Source of the DNA: Antedon bifida
Lineage: Eukaryota > Echinodermata > Crinoidea > Comatulida > Antedonidae
Reading direction: 5' to 3'
DNA length: 64,000 bases
NCBI GenBank assembly: GCA_963402885.1
Contig: OY727095.1
Location: forward strand, 19,411,001 to 19,475,000
Of the stretch, positions 11,801 to 23,782 are shown one piece after another. Position 1 is the first letter of the stretch. Every line of letters begins with the position of its first letter. The notes under the pieces were generated by a model. That model was not told where the DNA came from and ran no database searches. It saw only the letters and a program-made list of their open reading frames with translations. Made by a program: the position numbers and the translations under genes.

Positions 11801-12561
11801 CAAATCAATTAAAAACACATCGTACATTGCTGTCGTATAAATTACTATTACCACATATTCAAACTTTTTTTAATCACAAATCGTATACTGTATTTATTTA
11901 GGTTCAACAATGTGCACACAGCCAATATTTGCAATATATACTATATGCGTGGATGGGTTATGAGTGCGCACGAACGTAAAAGATGCTTTACTGAAAGCTG
12001 CCCTGCAGCATACTTGGTCCAAAGAGCACAGAATTTAGCTTGCTGGGATCGTGTCTGTAAAATACAAAAAGCCGAAAATTATAGCAAATTTAAGTACATA
12101 TTAAAGGGCCCAGAGCTGTAAGAAAATAGACATACAATAAAGAAATAGATCGGATACAGGAAAAGTCTTGACGGAAAACAATTTAAATATTTTACGCAAC
12201 TCAAAAATTGTTTCAATGTACCTCTTTTTATCGTAGCCGATTAAGTTTTCCTTTCTGAAATTAACGACGACTTACTAACTAAGTTACAGTCAAATAAAGA
12301 ATTAACACATTTATACTAAAAAACAAGATCAAAAAAGTTTCTACGGGACTCCGGAGATTGGACATGGAAATGAAAATCAGGATTCTGGTTGTGACTGATG
12401 TAGCGTAAAAAACGGTTATGCAGACGCTGAATGCGCGTAGACTGAGTTTTCGAAATAGAATTAAAAATAACAGAACTAAAGTTGAGAATTGGATGGATAA
12501 TTGAATAATAAAGGTGGTTTATAAAATAGTTGGTTATTTAGAATATTCCAACGAAACTTAC

Positions 12562-12680
12562 TTTCTTGGTTGCATATGTGGCAACAAAACCTCCATTTGC
12601 TTTGCCCATTTGTAAGGCCTTACCATCATAGCACCCGCTCCACTTTGCCTTACCTTCCTTTGTTTTCTATATTTTTTCGA
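12562..12680 (-). CDS. Candidate exon of unknown protein
   Basis: Minus-strand segment with an acceptor-like aaaatatag and a good donor (AAGAAA then GTAAGT at 12561-12556). The in-frame translation KEGKAKWSGCYDGKALQMGK then ANGGFVATYATKK is rich in Gly and Lys and has no stops. I do not recognise the family. No partner exon was found nearby, so it may be an isolated piece of a transposon gene. Confidence 0.35.
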
Positions 12681-13244
12681 GGTGAATCCCTCATATGGTT
12701 GAATTTAGCCTTATCACCTATAATATATTAATATATAAATATACAATGCACAAATAAAACAAAACAAATGGGCCTTAGTAGGCCCCTTCTACTCTACTTA
12801 CTCTATCTAGGCCTAACTAGTCCTAGCTAGTAGGGTGTTGGCATATTTTTATTATTTATATTATATTATAGCCTAGCCTAGGCCTATTTATTTTATTTTT
12901 ATAGGCCTACTCTGACCCTACTCTAGCCGTGGAAGTAAGCTAGGGTGAAATGTACATGGCTTAAAATTATATTAAGACAATAAAAAAAAAAAAAAAAATA
13001 TAGGCCTATAGAATTTCAGATCATGAAAGTCAAATAGGTAAATATTTAGGGATAGCTGGTTATGAAATTTAAAGAAAAATAATAACACAAACGGTAAGTT
13101 AAATATACTTTTTACATATATATGATAATTAAGGTAACATCCGTTTACCTATTTTTAAGAAAAGAAAATAATTAAAGTAGATAAGCAGACACATAATGCG
13201 TAATACAGTACAACAACCTACAGTGTTAATACACATCTAAGCCA

Positions 13245-13810
13245 TCAGATTAAATCAGGAGCAAGCCGGGAGAGATCCGCGCGAGTACTAATGACATGCC
13301 TTTTCAATGTGTTGGTAAGTATGTAGATTTTACCATCTTGAGTCCAGGTGGCCTTGATCGCTTTTAAATACATTGATTTGACCTTCGATACACAAGACTT
13401 TTCTTTGTTTAAGCGAAGACCCATATTATACACAGTGTCCAAGACTTTCTGCAAAGATCATCGTGTTCCTGTTCTACCTGTAACAAGAATGTCATCTATA
13501 TAACAACTACACCCGGCATTTGGGCTAACATATCACTCATGACTCGTTGATATATTTCTGGTGCCTACGTTTTACCAAATCATCCACACCTCGGTCGGTC
13601 GGATTGCTAACTTGAGCACGCGACTGCAGCCATGTATATGGCCTTGTTGTTTTTATCAGAATCGCTTTTGGGACCTAGTCTATGTGATCTGTCTATGTCA
13701 GGTTTGTTAACATCCACGTTGAGATGATCTTTAAATACCTTTATTATAGCCTTATCCGTGTTCTCATTTATTTGTTCAGGAATGCCATGTAGTATTAGGC
13801 AGTATTAGAA
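13245..13810 (-). pseudogene. Mosaic: LINE ORF1 with a gypsy RT segment in its middle
   Basis: Reading the minus strand, about 13810-13665 encodes LILHGIPEQINENTDKA then DIDRSHRLGPKSDSD, close to the ORF1 protein at 19659-20477 (LILYGVPETNNENTDNEA, DIDRSHRLGPK). About 13570-13405 encodes a gypsy RT patch with EIYQRVMSDMLAQMPG-like sequence, YIDDILVTGRT and LDTVYNMGLRLNKEKS. About 13400-13245 returns to ORF1: AIKATWTQDGKIYILT and STRADLSRLAPDL. The stretch of ORF1 between these parts is missing, so the RT fragment replaces it. Frameshifts occur in the RT part. Confidence 0.7.
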
Positions 13811-13934
13811 TAACACTCGACACAGCCACAGCAATTTGAGTCATCAGTTGAGAGTCAGAGGCTTCAATGTAGTTCCGAATCAATTAATTCTTTGATATCG
13901 GAGACATTTTGGCTTGTTGTTGCTTTTCAAGTTG

Positions 13935-14462
13935 TTAAACTATGCCCATTCCATCTGTTGCGTTAAGATCGATATCAATAGTGTTTCCACATTTAGTATT
14001 TTTCCATGTAGTTGGTCTACTTGTTTGTATCACAATCAATGTGATGAGTATGCTAACAAAACTTTCTTTCAATCTCGTGACAGAATGTTCAACACTTAAC
14101 CACCGCGTTGATGATGGTTCTATGGGCTTTAAAACCCTGTCGTTGAGCACACTTTGTACAGCATGCAGTCCAGCTGTTTGTATGGCACTGTTGTAAAAAA
14201 AGTCATACAATTGGCGTAGAATAGTTCCAAATTTCTTAACATATGGTACTGTATTTGCAGCTTGTGAAGAAGCTAATTGTAACCGATGTCCACAGCAATG
14301 TAGTCCAATAGCGGAAGGTGCATATTCCTGTAACCGTTTAACAACTCCATTATGTTTGCCTGTCATAACTGCTGCTCCATCAGTTTCAATACCACATAAT
14401 TTGTCAAAATTAAGATTCTTTTCCGCAAAGTAGGCTTTCACGTCTAGTAATGTTTTCCGCAT
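13935..14462 (-). pseudogene. hAT-like transposase core fragment
   Basis: A 175-residue frame. Motifs CGIETDGAAVMTGKHNGVV, GLHCCGHRLQLASSQAA and EPSSTRWLSVEHSVTRL are those of the catalytic core of hAT-related proteins of the ZNF862/DUF4371-containing group (T.DGA..MTG...GV, H...H.L.LA, RWLS.). The BED zinc finger, the DUF4371 region upstream and the C-terminal dimerisation domain downstream are absent. After TRLKESF the sequence no longer resembles the family. It is a truncated, inactive copy. Confidence 0.78.
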
Positions 14463-14774
14463 TTAAAGTTGCAGAGATTTTTCTGTCAATTATATATATT
14501 ATTATATTAGAATTAAAGGATTCTTTCACCTGTGGTTTTATTAAAGATCTGATTAATCAATTTTATCAGATAATTTAAGTTCTGCAAAATCACATTAATT
14601 CACATAAGAACAAAATGTCAGTACAATTTCAACCAACTTTTTTTTAATTTCAAAAACTGTAGTAAAATGCTTCATACTAAATACTAAACTATGGTAATTT
14701 CAGTTAACATTTTTTGTTTCGTCTCCACATACTGTACATTGACAGGCAGCTCCATCTCTAAATATATCATATAA

Positions 14775-15662
14775 ATCTATATAAATGATATTTACCGATC
14801 CTCAAATTTACTTTCATTCCTTTTATATGCAGACGATACCACCCTCCTATATACTGACACAAATTTAGACTCGCTCCTTAAAGTTACCATTGATAGCATA
14901 CCCAGCATCCTTGATTACTTTTCTGCAAACAAGCTCTCCGTAAATTTTAAGAAGTGCAATTTTATGATTTTTCGGAATTCGCCCAAACCACTAGTAGGAT
15001 GCCCAAACCAACTCCAGTTTGGCACTTACCAAATACCATTAGTGAATAAAACAAAATTTCTTGGGGTCTATTTAGATAGTAGATTGACCTGGAAAGCCCA
15101 TATTAACGAAATCGAAAACAAAATATCTAAAAGTTCTGGTATTATTTTTAGACTTTCAGCATTTATTCCTCAAAACATCCTTCGTACTATATATTGCTCC
15201 CTTATTCTTCCTTATCTCCACTATTGCAATATTGTCTGGGGGAACACTTATCCGTCGTACCTAAACAAACTTCTTTTACTACAAAAAAAATGTATTAGAA
15301 ACATTTCAAACTCGCCTCCAAGAGCCCACTCAGATCCGTTGTTTGCATCCCTTTCCCTTTTAAAAATTTACGATATAAATTGCCTTCAACAATGTATTTT
15401 TGTATACTCTTGGTTAAATTCCCTAATCCCCGCTCAATTTCAACCCCTGTTCAAATTCAATTTCAACTATCATAGTCATAACACAAGAACCTCAAATAAA
15501 ATACATATTCCATTACACAAAACACTATCTTTCCAACATAACATTCAGTTTTCAGGGCCAAAATATTGGAACAACTTACCCAAATACATAACCGAATCGC
15601 CAACAAAAAAACATTTCACTTTTAAGCTAAAAAGGCATCTATTATCCACATATAATCACTGA
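14775..15662 (+). pseudogene. 5'-truncated CR1/Jockey-like LINE, RT C-terminal half
   Basis: An open frame runs from about 14775 to the stop at 15662. It opens with INDIYRSSNLLSFLLYADD, which carries the RT catalytic YADD, then TTLLYTDTNLDSLL, FLGVYLDSRLTWKAHI, YCSLILPYLHYCNIVWG and GPKYWNNLP, the usual tail of CR1/Jockey-superfamily ORF2 proteins. A TAA at 14772 and the lack of RT fingers upstream mark the 5' truncation typical of target-primed reverse transcription. The surviving frame has no internal stop, so the insertion is fairly young. AT-rich 3' sequence follows to about 15850; no clear tail or target duplication was identified. Confidence 0.85.
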
Positions 15663-16161
15663 ATCCTAAATAATATTAATTCAAATTTCATTGATATTTT
15701 CAATCGGTTATTTTTGTTTACTTTGGTTTTTTTTATGATTTTTTGATATTTTTTATTTTTTGGCAGCCCACCACAAGTTTACACTTTCTGGGGTTCGCCT
15801 CTCTTATTTAAAATTGTTTTTTTTTTACAAACACTGTTAATAGAAAAGAGAAGAGAAATAAATGTTCTGAATATATATAAATCAAATTCTACATCTTCTG
15901 GTAAAAAGACAGACTCACCAGTCTCAAGAATAATTTCCACTGGAAACCTACATAAATTTAAGTTTATTGAAATACATAATTCCAAATTTGTGATCTTTTC
16001 CTCTAAACTGTGCCGTACAGTACTGTACTTCTAATTAGTAAATTGAATATGGATATCATTTTATTAAAAACTATATTACATAGCCTATGTAAATACGTGA
16101 ACGTGATTGGTTGAAACTGCGTCACATGACTACCGCTGCGAGGATCGTAAATCGTATATAT

Positions 16162-16272
16162 CCTCGAGAACGATGATATTGACCGATTAATTTTCGCGTA
16201 ATTATCGTGTCCCCTGTTATTAAACATATACATTCTCGAGTTCGATGATATTGACTGTGTAATTTTCGTGTG
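16162..16272. repeat. 72-bp-period direct repeat
   Basis: ctcgagaacgatgatattga at 16162 recurs as ctcgagttcgatgatattga at 16234. Each is followed by a matching taattttcgcgt/taattttcgtgt block. Two copies, clearly diverged. Confidence 0.7.
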
Positions 16273-16304
16273 GCAACACTCGCGTTCGCCGATAAATAAA
16301 CAAA

Positions 16305-16384
16305 AGTCATCTACTGGATTTGAACTCGGGTGGAATTGTCACTCCATCGCAAGACAACGCTTCCATCGCTGCGCCACGCAGCTT
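16305..16384 (-). repeat. tRNA-like segment (SINE head or tRNA pseudogene)
   Basis: The minus strand reads gctgcgtggcgcagcgatgg then aagcg, an A-box-like block, and about 45 nt later gagttcaaatcc, a B-box-like block. The acceptor arms do not pair and no clean anticodon loop forms, so this is not a working tRNA gene. I could not delimit a SINE body or tail. Confidence 0.5.
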
Positions 16385-16840
16385 GCTTGAAGAAATTATT
16401 CATCTAAACTATTTAAACTATGCATACATAGCGCCCTCATTTGTTATTAGTCCTCCCTAAATGTGATGAAACACTGTTTGTGATTGGTCAGTAGTAACCT
16501 AGTAACTAGTACGCGCTGAACATCCGGTGATTCGGCTCGCTCCTCGAAGAGAAGACGATGAATTGTTTATTCGGCCTACCTGATTATAATATTATTATTA
16601 ATAGGCTTATTGATGGAAATTCTTCTGTTAATTTAAACGACCTAGGCCTAAGTGAATATTTTATTGCCAAGGAATCATTAATTAGTAATTATCTGTATAT
16701 TATTCTCCGCAAGTTAAGGTGTCTAGGCAGGAGGCTTGTTTACATACAATACAAATACTCTAGGCCTACTATAGAATAGGAGGCCTAGCCTAGCTTCACC
16801 CAACCAAGCAGACTTGTTCTAATCTTGGCTATATAATATA

Positions 16841-17024
16841 ACAGATATCGCCTTTTATATCGGTAAAATATAAGATTTAACATCCCCTCGGGATGATATT
16901 ATGTTCTCGGGGAATTATATATCCCTCAGCTGCCGCTTCGGGATATATATATTCCCTCGAACATAATATCATTCCCTCGGGGATGTCAAATCTTATATTT
17001 CACCTCTAAGCAGGCAATATCTGT
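16841..17024. repeat. Fold-back element, about 78-bp arms
   Basis: acagatatcgcc at 16841 pairs with ggcaatatctgt ending at 17024. Inside, aaaatataagatttaacatc pairs with gatgtcaaatcttatatttc, and gatgatattatgttc pairs with gaacataatatcattc, leaving a short spacer near 16931. Smaller cccctcggga and ccctcgggga palindromes sit within the arms. It looks like a MITE-type inverted repeat without coding capacity. Confidence 0.85.
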
Positions 17025-17435
17025 ATAATAATGTACCATTTTTGTACTATATCAAAGCTGAGTACAAAGTTATATAGACCTCTTTCAGGTTGGACACAAG
17101 GTAAATATCCTAGGTGTGATAAGTACATGTCCAATGTCCCATTTCACAGTGGTGCTATACATATAGAACAAATTCAGGAAGGCTGCACCCATTTAACTGT
17201 ATTTAAGATTGTGGCATCCATGTCATGGTAATTAAAATATATTCTACAGATAGAGTGAGTCAGTTCAGAGAATATTTTATAGATTAAGTTGTTTACTTAT
17301 GATTACATTATATCACATTGTGAATTACTGTACTTTGTTAACAGTATTTTGCACATAATGATTTAATTTACAGTTCATTTAATACTATTCACAATACTTT
17401 TCTTTATTGTGAACATTGCTATGTAATTCACATAC

Positions 17436-18818
17436 CCATTCTCATCATCTGTTGCAATAATCACACCAGTCTTCTCTTCTGAATATGTGCAAAACTAAAA
17501 AAATAAAAATTAATTTATAAACAAATACAAATTTTACTCCCAAGATCAATGCCTTTGATGACTTAACTCAAAGCACAATATAAATGTGCAATACAAAACT
17601 CAAAAACAGCACTACGTACAGCTAAACTGACACATGCACATCCACACACAACAGAAACAACTTTCCAACAACAAGCGATCCCATTTCACATGCATCATTA
17701 AAAGATGCATCAAGAACAACTTGCCAAGCTTACCAAAAAGTAACAAAAACAAATGTTGAAAAGTTATCAAATTTGAACAAAAACATGTCAGCAACCTCCT
17801 TCTAGTCTAATGCTCTTCCTTTTAAATGAACTAGTCTCCAACAAATTTCCAACCTACATAAATAAAAGAAAACAAATTTGGAAAATATTAATATCAAATT
17901 ATCTAAAATAATCAAATAATTTAATAATTAAATTAATTAATAAAGAAACAACACATAAATAAAGTAAAATAAACATATAAATGAAGAAATAATTAAAACA
18001 AATAAAATAAAAGTCTGTTGAAAACAGGTACTGATCGTCCAAATGACGTCATCATTTACATTGGAAGTCAAGTTAGTAAAATTACCTCTATTACATCTCC
18101 AGAGACGCTGAAACGTCTCTTTACAGGAGAGCATTTTGCTTCAGCTACACCCACCAAGTCTGGTTTGATGTAAGCCTTTACGATTTCCATATTCACCGCG
18201 AAGTCACTTATCTTTGTAAATACCTGCATACCAAAAATAAAATCACTATTAATTAGCAACATTAAAGGGTCTTTCACACATGTTGAACATATTGCTCACA
18301 TTCACTTCAATAATTTCTTAACCATTCTAATGGAGTACCTCTGACTCCATAATGCGAAAGATTAGATAATAAAATCTTGTGATCAACGTCAGTACATTCT
18401 TGGATTTATTCACAGCAAAGTATTCAATAATCCACTAGGCTTATAAATACGGAAAGCATGCAGTTGTGAATTTGACTATTTTGAAACGCGGCTGAAATCT
18501 TTTTGTGAAAAATTTTACCTTTGTTGAAGTCGTAAACCTCGGGTACTCGCCTCCTTTAGTGATGTTGGTGCACACCACCTTATCACCAACTGACAACGAA
18601 AATAGCTTTTCATGCATTTCGGGACTTGCTTCATTTACATAACATCGTATTATTATTTCCTTAGCATGTCCTGTTCCTTCCTTTTCAATACCTTCAATCA
18701 CTTTCCCAACTATGTATGTTTTTTCTTTTCCTCTCCTTTTTCTTTCTCTGAAAGGTTCCACAATGAAAAGTTTGCAAGTACATCCCGTTTTGATGACCCA
18801 CGTCACTAAACTCAACAT
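17436..18818 (-). CDS. Open three-exon gene of unknown function, possible OB-fold protein
   Basis: Exon 1 is 18519-18818 (ATG at 18818, 100 codons, donor GTAAAA). Exon 2 is 18086-18223 (acceptor tatgcag, 46 codons, donor GTAATT). Exon 3 is 17436-17494 (acceptor tttttttag, donor GTATGT). All three join in phase 0 with no stop, unlike the neighbouring relics. Residues 35-100 (TYIVGKVIEGIEKEG, EIIIRCYVNEASP, LFSLSVGDKVVCTNITKGGE) alternate strands and turns. The FSLSVGDKVVCTNI motif recalls the strand-turn of OB-fold single-strand-binding domains. Exon 2 is basic near CSPVKRRFSVSGDVIE. The last exon(s) were not found. The family is not recognised; the OB-fold idea is inference from pattern only. 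It may be host or transposon-associated. Confidence 0.5.
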
Positions 18819-19079
18819 ATGAAGTCAAAGACTATCTTTGATGAAGTGAAGTACAATTTCCGCAACATTCAACACAATTTATTCGTTAGTTTATTAACCA
18901 ATCACATCTTGCGCATGGTCCAAGTCAAAATTATGGAACGCCGTTTACTCAAGTTTAGGCGATGATAAAATTTAATTCAATCAATGATGAAAATTACTAC
19001 TTGGCCTACAATAAAGTAAATGATGATAATAATAAAAATGATGTTAATAATGTTGCTAAAAGTTGAATAGTGAATAAAA

Positions 19080-19400
19080 TCACGTAAAATTGGTAACTGC
19101 GTAAAAATGTGCGCACCTGGTGGAAATTTTCTTAACCCTTAAAATGACCTGAAACATGTAGAAAGTTGATTAGAAATTGATTTTTCACAGTCTCAAAATT
19201 TTTAATGCGCATGTACGCGTAACTTTCTGTGAAACATGCCATTTTTAATCCATAGAAAGTTAGCGCAAAATATAAATTAAACTTTTGCTAAGTTTCAATT
19301 AAAAATGTTGTTTGGTTTTTGACCTATGTTAAATACGCGAAATTCATAAAATCGCGCAATTGCAAATGTCGTGAAAACCTTCGCTGCACAACTTCACGTG
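19080..19400. repeat. Dispersed repeat, related to 62600-62960
   Basis: gcgcacctggtggaaatttt and cccttaaaatgacctgaaac here match gcgcactcgtggcaattttt and gcttaaaattgcctgaaac near 62650. The tails also agree (aaatcgcgcaa, gtgaaaac). Rich in gcgc/cgcg steps against the AT-rich background. Non-coding. Confidence 0.6.
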
Positions 19401-19658
19401 AATGGCGATATGTTGAGAAAGTTACTAAATGTTATGTTTGCAAGTTTTAGAGATTAGGTATTAGGAACTCATGGTGAACGGACGTGTATAAAACCTCGCT
19501 CCCGGTTTTCATTGAACTCAATTATTTCACCATTGTTGTAGCTGATTCAACCAGCTATCATTTTGACTCGGACACTACTAGTCCTACGGTAGTTTGTTCA
19601 TCTACCTTGCCATATTGTTACTGATATTCCGCTATTTCTACTGTCGTTCATCAATTCA

Positions 19659-20477
19659 ATGGCTAGTTCCAGTACTAGATCAACACGGAAGAATGCTAAA
19701 GGCGGCAGTGCACCTGGTGACGAAAATGCTACAGCTGTAGTCAGCTCGGATCAACTTAAAAAAAATCAACACAATGGTGACTCAACGCATGATTTAGCAG
19801 GTGTGAAAAAACTGATCGACTCGGAACTACGAAGATGCTTAGCAGAGGATTCTAATTTAGTTTTAACAATAGCCGAAGCGGTATCCGACGCAATTCAAGA
19901 AAAATTGATCGGTAAGAAGATTACAGACCTTATTAGAGATTCTGTTCAATTTGATATTGCCAACGCTAACGATAAAATAGGCCATCTACAGGAAAGGATT
20001 AATTGTCTTGAAGAAAAACTAGATGATGCCGAACAGTATTCTCGGCGTAACTGCTTAATTCTTTATGGGGTACCTGAAACCAATAATGAAAATACTGATA
20101 ATGAAGCGTGTAGTGTATTTAAAGACAACCTCAATGTATCAGTTGACTCTGGCGACATAGATAGGTCTCATAGACTGGGGCCTAAAAGAGAACCGGACCC
20201 CAAGAAGAAGAAAAATAATAGGCCTATTATAATTAAATTCTCCAATTACAATAAGCGAAACGAGGTTTTTAAGGCCAAAAAAGGTTTTAAAAACTTGCCA
20301 TATTTAACCATGAAACGCTCGCAGCTGTTGCGTGAGGTGAAAACCAAATATGCAGACGCTATCAAGTCCACCTGGACACTAGATGGAAAAATACACATAC
20401 TTACGCACACTATGAAAAGAATCGTCGTCTGTACGCGCTCGGATCTATCTCGGCATGCTCAAGACCTGATGAAGTGA
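19659..20477 (+). CDS. LINE ORF1 protein (coiled coil plus RRM-like domain)
   Basis: 272 residues and fully open. A Ser/Thr-rich N-terminus (MASSSTRSTRKNAKGGS) is followed by helical sequence. A heptad region around residues 105-130 (IGHLQERINCLEEKLDDAEQ) is a likely trimerisation coiled coil. Then comes YSRRNCLILYGVPETNNENT, the start of the L1-ORF1-type RRM-like domain, and DIDRSHRLGPK. A C-terminal domain ends TRSDLSRHAQDLMK. Such proteins bind and chaperone the element RNA. The ATG at 19659 is the first in frame and lies about 180 bp from a TATA-like sequence. Confidence 0.82.
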   Translation: MASSSTRSTRKNAKGGSAPGDENATAVVSSDQLKKNQHNGDSTHDLAGVKKLIDSELRRCLAEDSNLVLTIAEAVSDAIQEKLIGKKITDLIRDSVQFDIANANDKIGHLQERINCLEEKLDDAEQYSRRNCLILYGVPETNNENTDNEACSVFKDNLNVSVDSGDIDRSHRLGPKREPDPKKKKNNRPIIIKFSNYNKRNEVFKAKKGFKNLPYLTMKRSQLLREVKTKYADAIKSTWTLDGKIHILTHTMKRIVVCTRSDLSRHAQDLMK

Positions 20478-20855
20478 AGCGGCTACTTTGTTCCATTTCA
20501 GGCCCAGCTAGAAAACTAATTTACTGAAAACCGGATGAGTTTTTTTTTTTGCCTAATTTATTCTTGATTTGATCTGAGACAAACTTGATTCATCAGATAC
20601 TGTACTTTTTTAATTTTGGATATTATAGAAGACTTGATTATGTTTCATTTATGTTTTAAATGCCCTTATGTTCTAAGCATTTCGTTTATATGTCCTGTTC
20701 TATGTTTTTTGTATGTATGTCTAGTCACTAGTAGTTTGGTTTATACAAATAAGTACAAATATATAATTTATACATTTACATATATTGAATCCACATGAAT
20801 TGTTTTATCTGCTGTATGAACGTTAATTCTGATTTTAAAAAATGTATTAATTGCA

Positions 20856-23782
20856 ATGAACTTTATTACTGATGATGATACATTTGAGGCTCCCATTAAT
20901 AGCCTCGACAATTATATCACCCTACTAAGTTCTCTGAAAAATTTACTGGTATTATGTCACACTCTTTATCTGTTCTAAATTTTAACATCAGATCACTAAA
21001 AAAGAATTTTGAGGAATTTGAACAAGTTCTTAATACTTTGGGAAATTTTAAAATTATAGGTCTTACTGAACTTTGGAACATTCCAGATCTCTTTAATTTG
21101 AACTCGTATTCATTTGAATACAAATGCAGAGAACAGGGTAGGAGTGGTGGAGTAGGTATTTATGTTCACTCTTCTCTCAATTATAGAGTGCTTGATTATA
21201 CAATAGCTAACTCAGAATCATTGTGGTTGGAATTGTTTGATGATGTGAACAAATTTATTGTTGGTGTTATATACAGGCAAAATAATACAGACCTAACTGA
21301 GTTTTATAACAGTGTTTTAGATATACTAAATAATAATAAAATTGAAAAAAATAATTGTATTATATTGGGCCACTTTAATTTTGATGTTTTAAATTCTTCT
21401 GTTAATGTAGACTCATTTATTGATAAACTTAATTGTTTAAATATACACAACCTAATTAAAACTCCGTCCAGGGTCACTAAAGATACTTGTACTTTAATTG
21501 ACCATATTTATGCCAATGTTTTTAATACAAATATATATAGTGGTTCAATTGTCTGCGATATTTCTGATCACTTCCCTGTTTTTTCAATATTTGAAAATAT
21601 TGTTTCAAGTGAAAAAATTGATTCTATTTTTGTTCGTGATTTTAGTAACTTTAATACAAATGCATTTATTTACGACTTATCTAATATATAATGGGATGAA
21701 GTTTATATGTCTAAAGATGTTGAGGATTCTTACAACAAATTTTATACCTCATTTAGTAACCTTTGTAACTTGCATGCCCCTTTTATCCAACGTTCGGTAA
21801 AAAACATTGAAGAAAAAAAGCCATGGATCACTAAATCAATCAAAAAATGTATTAGGAAAAAGCACAAGTTGTTTTCAAAAGTTATTAAGTCAAATCATGA
21901 TCCAATTTTATTTTCAGAGTATAAAAAATACAGAAATACCTTAACAAAAACAATTAGATTGGCTAAAAGCACTTTTTATCACAATTTATTTTCCGAAAAT
22001 AGTAATAACTCTTTCAAAACATGGCAAATAATCAATACATTATTAGGACATAAGCGCAACACTAATAACTTACCCATAAATATATCTGTATCGATGCATA
22101 ATTATACCAATAAATTGTCAATTGTTAATGAATTTAATAAATATTTTACCAACATTGGCCCAAATTTAGCGAAGAATGTTGAAAGCACATCTTCTAATTA
22201 TTCTTCGTTTTTAGGTCAACCTCGTTTGAACTCGTTTTTTCTTGAACCAACAACTCATGATGAAGTTTTTAAATTAATTTCATCCTTAGATTCGAAAAAG
22301 GCTACTGGTTCAGACAATATTCCATCAAAATTAATTTCTTTGGCTGCTCCTTTTATAACCATTCCCTTAACATATATTTTTAATCTTTCATTTAACACTT
22401 GTAAATTTCCATCAGCATTTAAAATTGCTAGAGTTATTCCATTATTCAAAAAAGGTGCAAAAGACAATCTTGGAAATTATAGGCCCATCTCCAGTCTTCC
22501 AGTATTAAGTAAGGTTCTTGAAAAACTATATAATAAACGTTTAGTAAATTACTTTGAAATATTTAATTTGTTTTACAATCATCAATATGGCTTTAGAGAA
22601 AAATATAGCACTAAGTTGTCATTGATTAATTTAGTTAATAATCTTCAATGTGATATTGATAAGGGAATGTCTTCAATTGGTATATTTATTGATTTTCGTA
22701 AAGCCTTTGATACGATTGATCATAACATTTTACGTTCGAAATTATTTCATTATGGTATTAGAGGCAATGCGTTAAATTGTATTTCTGATTATCTCAACAA
22801 CCGAAAACAATTTGTTTCATCAAATGGCTTTACCTCTGAAAAATTACCTATCACTTGTGGTGTGCCTCAAGGCTCGGTCCTTGGCCCTATTCTGTTCTTA
22901 ATTTATATCAATGATCTTCCAAATTCTTCAAATTTTTTTGATTTTCATTTGTTTGCAGATGACACTAATTTATTTCATTCATTTGCTCACAATCTTCTTG
23001 ATCTGACTGTTATTAACACTCAATTCCAGAAAGTCATAGATTGGTGCAACGCAAACAAATTGACAATTAATCTTGATAAAACTAATTATATGATTTTCCA
23101 CTCTAAAAATAAACAAATTACACAACGGGGCTCATTGACTGTTAATAATGAAATAATTAAAGAAAGTACTTGTATTAATTTTGTGGGTATTAAATTTGAT
23201 AAGCTCCTTTCATGGAAGTATCACATTTATGATATTAAAGCAAAAATTAAGAAAAAGGCTGGTTTGTTATTTAGGTTGAGACATTTTGTTCCTAGAAAAA
23301 CTCTAATCATGCTTTATAATTCATTTATTTATCCAATCATAACTTATGGCATTGAAGTTTGGGCTAGTACATTTGAATCTTTCTTAAATCCTGTTTTAAT
23401 CTTACAAAAAATGGTTAGATGTATTACGTTTTCAAGTTTTAGGGCACACTCTTCTCCTTTGTTTTATGAACTCAAAATTTTAGATGTTTATAAACTACAT
23501 AGATTACATGTTCTCAAATTTATTTCAGATATATTTTATAAGCGAACTCCTCATAGGCTAACTGATTATTTTTCATCTATTGGACACTCTCATAGTACAA
23601 GATTTAATAATGAATATAATTTAGCGTTACCTCAAGCTCGTATTTCTTTAGGAAAGTTTAGGATTAGTTTTGAAGGAGCAAATTTATGGAATAATATTTC
23701 AGTTGAAATTCGTAGTATTATTTATCGGAAATCGTTTATAAATCAAGTTAAAAAATGTTTATTTGATGAATATATAGAATAA
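20856..23782 (+). pseudogene. LINE ORF2: endonuclease and reverse transcriptase, mutated
   Basis: A probable start at 20856 (MNFITDDDTFEAPINSLDNY) needs a frameshift near 20940 to enter the main frame at 20954. The APE-type endonuclease follows: LNFNIRSLKKNFEEFE, GLTELWN, RSGGVGIYV, then ILGHFNFDVLN where families have GDFN, and SDHFPVFSIF. TAA at 21689-21691 stops the frame; the same frame resumes and stays open to 23782. The RT part holds YRPISSLPVLSKVLEKL, FRKAFDTIDHNIL, GVPQGSVLGPILFLIYINDL and the FADD catalytic box. The C-terminal region ends GANLWNNISVEIRS. The Asp-to-His change in the endonuclease and the stop codon are each enough to inactivate it. Confidence 0.88.

Noticed and set aside
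16305-16384. Functional tRNA gene
   Set aside because: Box-like sequences exist but acceptor and anticodon stems do not pair.
21498-21800. 100-codon plus-strand frame within the LINE
   Set aside because: It overlaps ORF2 in another frame and has no similarity; ORF2 frame is clearly the coding one on both sides.
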